Of a DNA stretch of 64,000 bases, positions 43,859-52,069 are shown piece after piece. Where the stretch lies: positions 124,001 through 188,000 of the forward strand of contig JOBE01000004.1 of assembly GCA_000717735.1 (NCBI GenBank), written 5' to 3'. This DNA is from Streptomyces griseoluteus. GTDB taxonomy: Bacteria > Actinomycetota > Actinomycetes > Streptomycetales > Streptomycetaceae. The notes beneath the pieces are model-generated. The model was not told the DNA's origin and made no database searches. It worked only from the letters and a program-made list of their open reading frames with translations. The translations under genes were made by a program, and so were the position numbers. Positions within the stretch are counted from its first letter, which is position 1; each line of letters starts with the position of its first letter.

Positions 43859-44790
43859 CTCTTCCTCCTTCGCCGGGACCGGAGCCGCGGGTTGGTGATC
43901 TCGTCGACCGCGTAGTTGACCAGGGCGAGCGCGAAGGCGACGAGGGCGATGGCCAGGCCGGAGGGGACGAACGCCCACCAGGCTCCGGTCATCAGGGCGC
44001 CGTCGTTGCCGGCCCAGTAGAGGTTGGTGCCCCAGCTGACGACGGAGGCGTCGCCGAGGCCGAGGAACTCCAGGCCGGCCTGGGCGCCGATGCCGAAGAT
44101 GACGCAGCCGAGCAGGGTGGTCATCACCACGGACGCCATGTTCGGCAGGATCTCCCGGAACATGATCCGCAGTGGCCGCTCGCCCGTGACCACGGCGGCG
44201 GCGACGAAGTCCTTGCCGCGGATGGAGGTGGCCTGGGCGCGCAGGACGCGGGCGGAGCCGGCCCAGCCGGTGATGGTGAGGACGAGGACGACGGTGGTGG
44301 TGCCCGGCGGCAGGAACGCGGCCAGGATGACGAGCAGCGGCAGCCCCGGCAGCAGCAGGAAGACGTTGGTGACGAGGGTCAGCAGGTCGTCGACGAGCTT
44401 GCCGAGATAGGCGGAGGCGAGACCGACGAGCAGGGCGACCAGGGTGGCGGCGATGCCGACGGTGAAGCCGACGAGCAGCGAGCTGCGGGTGCCCCGGAGG
44501 GTGAGGGCGAGGACGTCCTGCCCCTTGGCGGTGGTGCCGAGCCAGTGGTCGGCGGAGGGCGGGGTGGCGCCGAGGTCGGTGATGAGGGACGGGTCGCCGG
44601 GGGCGAGGACCGGGGCGAGCAGGCCGGCCAGGGCGAAGACGGCGAGCAGCAGGAGCCCGGCGCGGGCCTTGCGGTCGGCGAGCAGCCGGCGGCCTAGGCC
44701 CCGGCGGGCCGGGCGCGAAGCGCCCGGGGAGCGCGTGGGCGGGTCGTGGGACACGGCGGTGGCGGTGTCCGGGGTATCGAGGACGGGCAT
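43855..44790 (-). CDS. ABC transporter permease, OppC/DppC-like
   Basis: A 311-residue inner-membrane permease with an N-terminal tail, about six transmembrane helices and the binding-protein-dependent transport motif near TSIRGKDFVAAAVVTGERPL (EAA loop that contacts the ATPases). The pattern WLGTTAKGQDVLALTLRGTR is the DppC-family extracytoplasmic signature. It forms the channel with the neighbouring OppB-like permease, whose stop lies 15 bp upstream. Confidence 0.92.
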
Positions 44791-44805
44791 GTCGGTGGTC
44801 CCTCC

Positions 44806-45783
44806 TCAGCGGACGCGGACGCGCGGGTCGAGCCGGACGTGGATGAGGTCGACGACGAAGTTGGCGAGCAGGACGGCCGCCGTGATGGTGAGGAAGATGC
44901 CCTGCATCAGCGGGTAGTCGAGGGCCTGGACGGAGGCCAGGAGCTGGTAGCCGATGCCGGGGTACGCGAAGACGACCTCGGTGAGGAGGGCGCCGCCGAC
45001 CATGAAGCCGAGGGCCATGCCGAAGTTGGTGACGGAGGGCAGCAGGGCGTTGCGGGCGGCGTACCGGAACATGATCCTGGCGGGGCTGAGTCCCTTCGCC
45101 TCGGCCATGGTGATGTAGTCCTCGGCGGCGGTGGCGATCATCGTGTTCCGCATGCCGAGCATCCAGCCGCCGACGGAGACGAGCACGATGGTGAGGGCGG
45201 GCAGGACGAGGTGGGTGGCGACGTTGCCGAGGAACACGGCGTCGAAGCCGGGTTCGAGGCCGACGTCGTACGCGTGCCGGAGCGGGAACCAGCCGAGGGT
45301 GACGCCGAAGAGGTAGAGGGCGCCCATGGCCAGCCAGAAGTACGGGAACGAGCCGACGAAGATCAGCAGCGGCGGGAGCGCGGAGTCGAGGATCCCGCCC
45401 CGCCGCCAGGCGGCGAGGACGCCGAGGATGTTGCCGACGAGGGCGGCGACGACCAGGGCGGTGAGACCGAGGAGGAGGGTCCAGCCGATCTGGGAGCCGA
45501 TGACCTCGGAGACCGGGGTCGGGAAGCGTGAGATGGAGATGCCGAGGTCGCCGGTGGCGACGTCGTGGAGGTAGTCGACGTACTGGCGCCACAGCGGGCG
45601 GTCGTCGAGACCGAAGAGTTTCTGCAACTGGGCGATCTGATCGGGCTGCATCGTCCCCTGGGCCTGGGCGAACATGCGGGAGACGGGGTCCCCCGGCATG
45701 AAGCGCGGCAGCAGGAAATTGAGGGTGACGGAGGCCCAGAAGGCGATCAGGTAGAACCCCAGGTTGCGCAGGACGAGACGCAC
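44806..45783 (-). CDS. ABC transporter permease, OppB/DppB-like
   Basis: A 325-residue permease with six predicted helices. It begins VRLVLRNLGFYLIAFWASVT and contains FLLPRFMPGDPVSRMFAQAQ (the OppB PGDP motif) and the EAA-like loop AAEDYITMAEAKGLSPARIM. The GTG at 45783 has GGGAGAAG just upstream; a longer frame running back into the repeat is not real. It is the first permease after the binding-protein gene, from which it is separated by repeat copy B. Confidence 0.92.
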   Translation of the reverse strand: MRLVLRNLGFYLIAFWASVTLNFLLPRFMPGDPVSRMFAQAQGTMQPDQIAQLQKLFGLDDRPLWRQYVDYLHDVATGDLGISISRFPTPVSEVIGSQIGWTLLLGLTALVVAALVGNILGVLAAWRRGGILDSALPPLLIFVGSFPYFWLAMGALYLFGVTLGWFPLRHAYDVGLEPGFDAVFLGNVATHLVLPALTIVLVSVGGWMLGMRNTMIATAAEDYITMAEAKGLSPARIMFRYAARNALLPSVTNFGMALGFMVGGALLTEVVFAYPGIGYQLLASVQALDYPLMQGIFLTITAAVLLANFVVDLIHVRLDPRVRVR

Positions 45784-45842
45784 TGCTCTTCTCCCTGTCG
45801 GGGTACGGGCCCCGGCGACACGGCGCCGGGGCCGATGCGGAA

Positions 45843-45974
45843 CTAGGGTCTTTCGGTTCGGATCAGGCCGAATCAGGGAGCGGGGTCCGGTGCATCGGGT
45901 TTCCCCAGGCCCGCAGGGCCGAGGTACGGCACCAGGGCCCGCGAGCCCGGCATGATCCAAACGAGAGGCCCTAG
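45843..45974. repeat. CTAG-bounded dispersed repeat (copy B, complete)
   Basis: A 132-bp unit including CTAG at both ends (45843-45846, 45971-45974). The ends are imperfect inverted repeats: CTAGGGTCTTTCGGTTCGGA on the left, and the reverse complement of GGATCA-type GATCCAAACGAGAGG plus CCCTAG on the right. The inside carries GGATCAGGCC, GGGGTCCGGTGCAT and CCCCAGGCCCGCAGGGCC. The right CTAG supplies the TAG stop of the binding-protein gene. It lies inside the operon, between that gene and the permeases. Confidence 0.8.
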
Positions 45975-47659
45975 CCCTTGACGGGCTGGAGGGAGGTGAG
46001 CACGAGGACGGTGGTGACGGACCGGTTGGACAGGGTCGCGTACGGGTTGTCCTTCGTCGGCCAGCCGGTGAAGCGGGCGTCGGTGTACGCGCCCCACTCG
46101 GGTCCGGGGAAGAGGGGGACGACGGGGGCGTCGGCGGCGAACAGCTTCTGGAGTTCGCTCGCCCTGGCCCGCTGGACCTTCGGGTCGGTGGTGGCGGCGA
46201 GGGCGTCGATGAGCTTGTCGGCTTTCGGGTCGCCGTAGCGGTGGTAGTTCTCGGTGGCCTTGGTGCCGACGGGCTTGACCATGGTGGTGGCCATGGCGCC
46301 GCGGTAGAACTCGTAGGGTGTGGCGCCGTTGTTGCTCCACACGATGCCGCTGTCGAAGGTGCCCGTCTCGTACGAGGAGACGACGGCCGACCAGTCCGGG
46401 GACTTCACGGTGGCGGTGACGCCGACCTCGGCGAGGTTCTGCTTGATGATGTTGGCGACCGAGATCCAGTCGGAGGAGGCCGAGCCGACGGAGATGTCGA
46501 GGGTGAGCGGCCGGCCGTTCTTCTGGGTGCGCCTGCCGTCGGCGCCGAGCTCGTAGCCGGCGGCGTCGAGGGCCTCGGCGGCGGCTTCGGTGTCGTGGGT
46601 GGTCCAGTCGCAGGAGGCGGCGACCGCCTTGTCGCGCCAGGTGTCGTAGGCGTTCGACAGGCCGGTGCAGTCGGCGGGGGTGCTGTAGCCGTTCATGGCG
46701 ACCTTGGCGATCTTCTCGCGGTCGACGGCCCGGCTGAGCGCCTTGCGCAGTGCCGGGTCGTCGAAGGGTGCCTTGGCGGTGTTCAGCTGCCAGTTGATCA
46801 TGGCGCCCGTGGTGGGGAACCAGTAGTGGTTCGTCTTCGGGTTCTTCGCCACGAACGACTTCTCGATGTCGGGGACGAACGCCTGGGTCCAGTCGGCCTC
46901 GCCATGGGTGAAGGCGAGGTTGGCGCTGTCGTTGCCGGAGAAGGCGAGCATGCGTATGCCCGCGATCCGCTGCTTCGCCGGCTGCCAGTACGAGGGGTTC
47001 CTGCGGAGCTCGTACGACTGGCTCTGGAAGTGCTCGACCCGGGTGTACGGGCCGGTGCCGACGGGCGTGGCGTTGGTGTCCCTGGCCGGGTCGGCGATCT
47101 TCGACCAGATGTGCTTCGGCACGATGTAGTGCCCGCCGATCTCGTAGAGGGACGGCGAGAACGGCTTGGTGAAGTGGAAGGTGACCTTCTGCGGGGTGTC
47201 GGCCGTGACCTCGCGCAGGTACTCGTAGCCCCCCAGCAGCTTCTTGTGCAGCTCGAAGGTGTGGACGACGTCGGCGGCGCCGAAGGGCTTCCCGTCGGAC
47301 CACTTCACGCCCTCGCGGAGGGTGAAGGTGACGGACTTCCCGTCCGGGGCCTGGGTCCACGCGGTGGCGAGCCAGGGCGTGTCCTTGCCGTCGGCCGGGT
47401 TGTGGACCATGAGCGGCTCGTAGACCGCCTCCTTGGTCATGGGCGCGGCCTTCGGGGAGAACGGGTTGAAGTTCCGCGTGAAGGTGCCCATGTCCTCACG
47501 GGGCACGGTGAGGAGCTGGTCGCCGGAGGTGTCCCCGGCTCCGGCCGCTCCCGCGCCGCCGGAGCAGCCGGTCAGGAGCAGGGCGGCGGACACGGCGCCC
47601 GCCACGAGGGCGGGCCGGAGCCGCCGTGGGGATCGGCCACGGGAAGGGGAGGGTGTCAT
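45971..47659 (-). CDS. Solute-binding lipoprotein, family 5, of the fructan importer
   Basis: A 562-residue extracytoplasmic binding protein. The signal ends in a lipobox, LLLTGCSGG, so the protein is lipid-anchored at the Cys. The mature part has the family 5 (peptide/nickel/oligosaccharide) pattern: FNPFSPKAAPMTKEAVYEPL, SVTFTLREGVKWSDGKPFGA and RNPSYWQPAKQRIAG. Next to GH32 enzymes and a fructokinase, its ligand is probably fructo-oligosaccharide. The ATG at 47659 has AGAGGAAAGAG upstream. It follows lacI by 74 bp. Its TAG stop lies inside the end of repeat copy B. Confidence 0.92.
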   Translation of the reverse strand: MTPSPSRGRSPRRLRPALVAGAVSAALLLTGCSGGAGAAGAGDTSGDQLLTVPREDMGTFTRNFNPFSPKAAPMTKEAVYEPLMVHNPADGKDTPWLATAWTQAPDGKSVTFTLREGVKWSDGKPFGAADVVHTFELHKKLLGGYEYLREVTADTPQKVTFHFTKPFSPSLYEIGGHYIVPKHIWSKIADPARDTNATPVGTGPYTRVEHFQSQSYELRRNPSYWQPAKQRIAGIRMLAFSGNDSANLAFTHGEADWTQAFVPDIEKSFVAKNPKTNHYWFPTTGAMINWQLNTAKAPFDDPALRKALSRAVDREKIAKVAMNGYSTPADCTGLSNAYDTWRDKAVAASCDWTTHDTEAAAEALDAAGYELGADGRRTQKNGRPLTLDISVGSASSDWISVANIIKQNLAEVGVTATVKSPDWSAVVSSYETGTFDSGIVWSNNGATPYEFYRGAMATTMVKPVGTKATENYHRYGDPKADKLIDALAATTDPKVQRARASELQKLFAADAPVVPLFPGPEWGAYTDARFTGWPTKDNPYATLSNRSVTTVLVLTSLQPVKG

Positions 47660-47733
47660 AATGGTGGCTCTTTCCTCTCTTCAACACACCGGACGAAGAC
47701 GGGACGAGATGACTCGACGGAGCTGATTCGCGG

Positions 47734-48768
47734 TCAGACCGACGAGCGTTCGAGCAGCGGGCAGTCGACCGTCACCCTGAGGGTGTCGAGCGGCTGCCCC
47801 GCTGCGAGAGCGGCCAGCATGTCCACGCCCTTGGCGCCCATCGCCTCGAACGGCAGGGCGAGCGTGGTCAGCTTGGGCCGCAGATAGGCGGCGATGAGTT
47901 CCTGGTTGTCGTAGCCCACCACGGCCACGTCGTCCGGGATCCGCAGCCCACGTTCCTTGATGGCGTCGTACGCGCCCATCGCCATCCGGTCGTTGCCGCA
48001 GAAGAGGGCGGTCGGCCGGTCGGCGCGGTCGAGCAGTTCGCAGGCGGCCGAGTAGCCGCCGTCGGCGGTCGCGTGGCCGGAGACGACCAGCGACGTGTCC
48101 AGGGGGATTCCGGCCTCGCTCAGCGCCCGCTCGTAGCCCTCGCGGCGGCCGAGGGCGGCGGGGATGTCGGGGTCGAGGTTGATGAAGCCGATGCGCTCGT
48201 GGCCCGCCTCGACGAGGTGGCGGGCGGCGCGGTGGCCGCCGGTGACCTCGTCGGGGACGACGGAGGGCAGTTCGCCCTCGGCGTCGTAGCAGTTGACGAG
48301 GACGGTGGGGACTTCACGGGCGGCCTTGGGGAGGGTGACCGCGCGGTGCCAGGTCGTGGCGTAGAGCAGTCCCTCGACCCGCTGTTCGAGGAGTTTGTCG
48401 AGGGCGGCGGCCTCCTGGTCCCGGTCGCCCTCGCTCGCGGCGATCAGCAGGAACTTGCGGTCGAGCCAGGCGCGGTCCTGGGCGCCCTTGATGACGTCGA
48501 CGGCGAAGGGCGCGGTGACGATCTCGGTGATCAGTCCGTACCACTCGCTGCGCTGGGCGGCGAGGGCGCGGGCGCCCGCGTTGGGCCGGTAGCCGAGCTC
48601 GTCGATCGCGGCCAGGATGCGCCGCCGGGTCTCGCCCGGGATGGCCGCGCCCGGGCGGTCGTTGAGGACGAAGGAGACGGCCGTGCGCGAGACCCCCGCC
48701 CGGCGGGCCACGTCGCTCATGGTGACACTGCGGGCGCTGCGGGCACTGCGACCACTGTCCGTCGCCAT
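47734..48768 (-). CDS. LacI family repressor of the fructan operon
   Basis: A 344-residue LacI/GalR-type regulator. The helix-turn-helix is at residues about 15-60 ([20 protein letters not shown], then [20 protein letters not shown]). The ligand-binding domain carries the usual [28 protein letters not shown] and [10 protein letters not shown] segments. It is the first gene of the operon, preceded by a consensus promoter and two palindromic operators, so it should repress itself and the downstream transport and hydrolase genes. The inducer is probably a fructose-containing sugar (inference). Confidence 0.93.
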   Translation of the reverse strand: MATDSGRSARSARSVTMSDVARRAGVSRTAVSFVLNDRPGAAIPGETRRRILAAIDELGYRPNAGARALAAQRSEWYGLITEIVTAPFAVDVIKGAQDRAWLDRKFLLIAASEGDRDQEAAALDKLLEQRVEGLLYATTWHRAVTLPKAAREVPTVLVNCYDAEGELPSVVPDEVTGGHRAARHLVEAGHERIGFINLDPDIPAALGRREGYERALSEAGIPLDTSLVVSGHATADGGYSAACELLDRADRPTALFCGNDRMAMGAYDAIKERGLRIPDDVAVVGYDNQELIAAYLRPKLTTLALPFEAMGAKGVDMLAALAAGQPLDTLRVTVDCPLLERSSV

Positions 48769-48826
48769 GACGGCCCTCCCTCGGCTGGTGCGCTCTTCCC
48801 GGATCGACCGCTGTCGATCATTCGGG

Positions 48827-48851
48827 TAACGCGCTTTAGTAACGCGCGTTA
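48827..48851 (-). promoter_or_regulatory. Two tandem LacI-type operators
   Basis: TAACGCGCGTTA (48840-48851) is a perfect 12-bp palindrome with the central CG typical of LacI sites. TAACGCGCTTTA (48827-48838) matches it at 11 of 12 bases. They are 13 bp apart and sit just downstream of the predicted start of transcription, where a bound repressor would block RNA polymerase. Confidence 0.85.
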
Positions 48852-48867
48852 GTGCGGTGTTGCACGC

Positions 48868-48897
48868 AAGTTACGACCGGCTTCCGGCCGCTGTCAA
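48868..48897 (-). promoter_or_regulatory. Promoter of the fructan operon
   Basis: On the minus strand TTGACA (48897-48892) and TAACTT (48873-48868) are separated by 18 bases, a good housekeeping-type promoter. Transcription would start near 48861, ten bases ahead of the operators, with a leader of about 90 bases to lacI. Confidence 0.75.
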
Positions 48898-48969
48898 TAT
48901 CTTGTTCATGTCAGGACGCCCGCCGGAGTTCGCCCGGGGTGCCGGCGGCAGGGGTGAGGGGATTTCCGG

Positions 48970-49547
48970 GTGGAGACGGTCGAGGGGCTCGCGGTCATGG
49001 CGTTCGCCGACGGGAAGGAGCTGGAGGCCTGGCTGGAGCGGCACCACGGGGACACGCCCGGCATCTGGCTGCTGCTCGCCCGCAAGGGCTCGGACCTCGC
49101 CTCGCCGAACGCCGACGAGATCCTCGACGGCACGCTGATCTACGGCTGGATCACCGGCAAGCGCAAGGCCCTCGACGAGCGGTCCTACCTCCAGAAGATC
49201 ACCCCGCGCCGGCCGCGCAGCCTCTGGTCCCAGGTCAACGTGCGGCAGGTCGAGGCCCTCACCGCCGCCGGCCGGATGCGCGAGCCCGGCCTCGCGGAGG
49301 TACGGGCGGCGCAGGCCGACGGGCGGTGGGAGGCCGCGTACCCCTCGCAGAAGGACGCGACCGTGCCGGACGACCTGGCGGCGGCCCTTGCGGCGGATCA
49401 GCGGGCCGCCGAGGCGTTCGAGGCCCTCGGGAAGACCGACCGCTACCTGGTGATCCTCGGCCTGCTGCAGGCCCGTACGGCGAAGACGAGGACGGCGCGC
49501 CTCGAACGGGCGGTGCGGCGCTGCGGGCGGGCGGGACACCTCGCTGA
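48970..49547 (+). CDS. YdeI/OmpD-associated family protein, probably frameshifted near its end
   Basis: A protein of about 192 residues. It has the YdeI-family features: LEAWLERHHGDTPGIWLLLA, EILDGTLIYGWITGKRKALD and YLQKITPRRPRSLWSQVNV. The start is GTG at 48970 with GAGGGG upstream. In the DNA as given the frame does not stop here but runs on to 49701 through the convergent GNAT gene. If one G is added after 49515 the protein ends naturally as ERAVAALRAGGTPR with TGA at 49545-49547, directly followed by a hairpin terminator. This strongly suggests a one-base deletion or a base-call error. Function of the family is unknown. Confidence 0.75.
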
Positions 49548-49551
49548 GGGA

Positions 49552-49568
49552 CCCGCCGCGAAGGCGGG
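49552..49568. terminator. Short hairpin after the expected YdeI stop
   Basis: CCCGCC (49552-49557) and GGCGGG (49563-49568), with a 5-base loop, begin four bases after the TGA that would end the repaired YdeI-like gene. They lie between two convergent genes. Confidence 0.45.
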
Positions 49569-49582
49569 CGGGGGCGTGCGGC

Positions 49583-50131
49583 TCAGGCCCGGCCGCGCCG
49601 GTAGAGCACCTGGTGGGCGTCCCACTCCACGAAGGACTCGGCGTACTCCAGGCCGACGGCTTCCAGGAGCCGGCGGGAGCGGTGGTTCTCCTCCTGGGTG
49701 ACCGCGACGACGCTCGGCGTACCCTCCAGGGTCTCCGCGAGGACCGCGCCGACCGCCTCCCGCGCGTAGCCCCTCCCCCAGTGCTCGGGCAGGAACTGGT
49801 ACGACAGTTCCGTCTCCCCGTCCCGCGCGCCCGGCTCCACCGTGACCAGTCCGAGCACGACGCCGTCCTCCGTCCGGACCACGGCGTGGACGCCGGGCGC
49901 CCCGACGACCCGGCGCCGCCGGATGCGGACGACGGACTCGATGACGGGGCCGCCGAGGTGGCGCCGTACATCGGGGTCGGTCCACAGCCGGGTCACGGCG
50001 TCCAGGTCGGAGTCCCGCACGGGCCGCAGGCGCAGACGCCCGGTGGCGAGCGATCCGACGGAGACGTCTGGTTCCGGGGCCGGGATCGGAACCGGGGCGG
50101 GGTGCGGGGGGATGGCCACGTCGCCGATCAT
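49583..50131 (-). CDS. GNAT N-acetyltransferase (RimJ/RimL-like)
   Basis: A 182-residue acetyltransferase of the RimJ/RimL branch. It starts with a Pro-rich leader (PPHPAPVPIPAPEPDVSV), then RLRLRPVRDSDLDAVTRLWT, ETELSYQFLPEHWGRGYARE (acetyl-CoA loop) and EENHRSRRLLEAVGLEYAES. These are typical of enzymes acting on N-terminal amines or small molecules. The ATG at 50131 has only a weak ribosome site; a longer frame upstream runs through repeat copy C and is not supported. Convergent with the YdeI-like gene. Confidence 0.88.
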   Translation of the reverse strand: MIGDVAIPPHPAPVPIPAPEPDVSVGSLATGRLRLRPVRDSDLDAVTRLWTDPDVRRHLGGPVIESVVRIRRRRVVGAPGVHAVVRTEDGVVLGLVTVEPGARDGETELSYQFLPEHWGRGYAREAVGAVLAETLEGTPSVVAVTQEENHRSRRLLEAVGLEYAESFVEWDAHQVLYRRGRA

Positions 50132-50194
50132 CTCAGGCCGCGGACCGGCCCCCGGGCAGGGGCGAGGCCGACGGCGATCCGGGCCGCCGGTCCC

Positions 50195-50254
50195 AGGGCC
50201 TGTCTTTCGGATCAGGCCCCGCGAGCCCGGCATGATCCGAAAGACAGGTCCTAG
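50195..50254. repeat. CTAG-type dispersed repeat (copy C, hairpin form)
   Basis: A 60-bp palindromic copy: AGGGCCTGTCTTTCGGATCA on the left and TGATCCGAAAGACAGG plus TCCTAG on the right, with a 16-bp uninterrupted stem (CCTGTCTTTCGGATCA) around GGCCCCGCGAGCCCGGCA. Its right end is CTAG (50251-50254); the left has CAGG instead. It lies between divergent genes. Confidence 0.75.
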
Positions 50255-50317
50255 ATCCATCGGCCGACGCGGGTTCGGTTCCCGGGCCGAGGCGGGGACG
50301 GACCCCGGACGGCCACG

Positions 50318-50971
50318 ATGAGCGTCATGCGAATCGGAATTCTCGGCACAGGAAACGTAGGACAGGCACTCGCGTCGGCGTGGGCGCGGGCGGGCCATGA
50401 CGTGGTCATCGGGTCGCGGCGGCCCGACGACCAGGAGCTGCGGACGAAACTTCGGGAGCTCACCGCGGAGGGAGTACGGATCGACAGCTCGGCGGGCGCC
50501 GCCGCACACGCCGAGGTACTGGTGAACGCCACGCCCGGCACGGCCTCAGTGGCCCTGCTCCGCACGATCGGGGCCCCCGCGCTCGCCGGGAGGGTCATCC
50601 TCGACGTCGGCGTCGGCTTCCTCGAGGACGGGACGCTCTCGCATCCGGTCGTCAGCCTCGGCGAGGAGATCCAGGAGGCGTTCCCCGGGACGCCGGTGGT
50701 GAAGACGCTCTGCACGATCGACCGGAAGGTGATGGTCGCGCCGGACTCCCTGGAGGGTCCCGGCACGGTGTTCCTCTCGGGCGACGACGCGGCGGCGAAG
50801 AAGACGGTACGGGGCTTGCTCGCCGATCTCGGCTGGTCCGACGACGCGCTGCTCGACCTGGGCGGCATCGCCACGGCCCGGGGTCAGGAGAACTTCGCCC
50901 TGCTCTTCATGGGGATCGCGACGGCGACCGGCACCTACGAGTTCGGCATCCGGGTCGTCCTGCCCGGCTAG
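50318..50971 (+). CDS. NADPH-dependent F420 reductase-like protein
   Basis: A 217-residue dinucleotide-binding protein of the Fno/NpdG family, related to the N-terminal domain of pyrroline-5-carboxylate reductases. The NADP motif is ILGTGNVGQALASAWARAGH, followed by VIGSRRPDD, whose basic residues favour NADP. The C-terminal part (TLCTIDRKVMVAPDSLEG, RGLLADLGWSDDALLDLGGI, then ENFALLFMGIATATGTYEF) is typical. It would move hydride between NADPH and F420 or another flavin-like carrier. Its TAG stop is part of the CTAG at the left end of repeat copy D. Confidence 0.88.
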   Translation: MSVMRIGILGTGNVGQALASAWARAGHDVVIGSRRPDDQELRTKLRELTAEGVRIDSSAGAAAHAEVLVNATPGTASVALLRTIGAPALAGRVILDVGVGFLEDGTLSHPVVSLGEEIQEAFPGTPVVKTLCTIDRKVMVAPDSLEGPGTVFLSGDDAAAKKTVRGLLADLGWSDDALLDLGGIATARGQENFALLFMGIATATGTYEFGIRVVLPG

Positions 50972-51057
50972 GGTCTTTCGTTCGGATCAGGCCGGATCAG
51001 GGAGCGGAGTGGCGGAATGGGGATCGACGGAGAGCCGCATTCCGCCCACGCCTCTCC
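50968..51057. repeat. CTAG-type repeat left end (copy D) and trailing hairpin
   Basis: CTAGGGTCTTTCGTTCGGAT, then CAGGCCGGATCAGGGAGCGG, matches the left part of copy B for about 40 bp. It then leads into a hairpin: GGAGCGGAGTGGCGGAATG (51001-51019) pairs imperfectly with CATTCCGCCCACGCCTCTCC (51038-51057). The right end of the repeat is absent. The hairpin could terminate the F420 reductase-like gene. Confidence 0.65.
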
Positions 51058-51095
51058 GACCGGCCCGCGGTGGACTCGCGTGAGATCATCCCTCG

Positions 51096-51383
51096 ATGAG
51101 CAGAGACCTGGAAGTGAGCGCTCTGGCGATCAACGTCACGATCCCGGAGGCGCTCCGCTGGACGGACACTCGACGCGGTGCCGCCTTCACGCTGATGACA
51201 CTCAACATCCGGCTCCTCCCGGACGGTCACCTCGCCGTCAAGGCCTACGGCCGGCCGGTCGGTGGCGGCCGTGGCGCGTACGTCTCGTTCCCCGTCCCCG
51301 ACGAACCCGAACTGGCGGCGCTGGTCGCCGAAGCCGCCGACCGTGCCGGGACGTTGTGGGCCGCCCATCGCGGTCTCGGCTGA
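51096..51383 (+). CDS. Small hypothetical protein
   Basis: A 95-residue acidic protein starting MSRDLEVSALAINVTIPEAL, with beta-type segments (AFTLMTLNIRLLPDGHLAVK) and a helical tail (ELAALVAEAADRAGTLWAAH). It has good third-position bias in codons but no clear ribosome site. No family recognised. It lies between the repeat-D hairpin and the DUF3592-type gene. Confidence 0.55.
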   Translation: MSRDLEVSALAINVTIPEALRWTDTRRGAAFTLMTLNIRLLPDGHLAVKAYGRPVGGGRGAYVSFPVPDEPELAALVAEAADRAGTLWAAHRGLG

Positions 51384-51495
51384 GCTCACCCTGAGAGCTT
51401 CGTTGCCGACAACAGGCAGCCTTGCCCTGCCGGGTGTGCCGCAACCCGTACCTGACGTCACAGGATCCCGCTGCCTATCGTCCTCGGAGAGACAG

Positions 51496-52014
51496 ATGAG
51501 GGGGGGGGTCGGTCTGGACGGCACATCGAGGTCGGGCTCCGTCGGCGCACGCCGACAGGACTCGACCGCCAACGTCCTGGGGCCACGCGCGGGTCTGCTG
51601 CTGTCGACGGTGCTCGCACTGCTCCTGGGCGCGCTGTCGGTGCTGGTGATGCTTCCCGCCGCCCAGCATCTGCGTTCCCTCCACGACGGCCTGCGAGCTC
51701 AGGCGACGCTGCGGACGAACGGCCCGTGCATGACGGGTGGGTGCAGGGTCGCGTTCGAGGTCGACGGGCGCACCGTGGAGTCGTCGCTGCCGGTGGGAAG
51801 CGGCGGCAGGCTCGGGCCGGTCGGTACCCGGCTCGCCATCAGATACCGGGCGGACGATCCGCAGCTGGTCGCCCGTGAAGAGGATGTCCATGGCGGCGGG
51901 GCGGCCGTACTGGCCGCGGTGTCGGGCGGAAGCGCCCTGCTCTTCGGGGCGCTGTCCGCTTACATGCTGGTCCACCTGGGGCGACAGCGGCGGGAGCGGC
52001 GCTCCGCCCCGTAG
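51496..52014 (+). CDS. DUF3592-type membrane protein
   Basis: A 172-residue protein with two transmembrane segments (LLLSTVLALLLGALSVLVML and AAVLAAVSGGSALLFGALSA) enclosing an extracellular loop of about 85 residues with a Cys pair (NGPCMTGGCRVAFEVDGRTV) and VGTRLAIRYRADDPQLVA. This is the layout of DUF3592 proteins. GGAGAGAC lies 6 bases before the ATG. A run of nine G (51500-51508) begins two bases after the start codon, so the second to fourth residues (RGG) depend on its length. Confidence 0.78.
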   Translation: MRGGVGLDGTSRSGSVGARRQDSTANVLGPRAGLLLSTVLALLLGALSVLVMLPAAQHLRSLHDGLRAQATLRTNGPCMTGGCRVAFEVDGRTVESSLPVGSGGRLGPVGTRLAIRYRADDPQLVAREEDVHGGGAAVLAAVSGGSALLFGALSAYMLVHLGRQRRERRSAP

Positions 52015-52069
52015 CGGCGTCCTCGACGCCGTGGACGCTCACGAACGCCGGGCCCGCCAGGGGCCGGGC

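Noticed and set aside
45784..45960. N-terminal extension of the OppB-like permease through the repeat
   Set aside because: The extension is repeat sequence (seen also upstream of other frames) and the GTG at 45783 has a good ribosome site.
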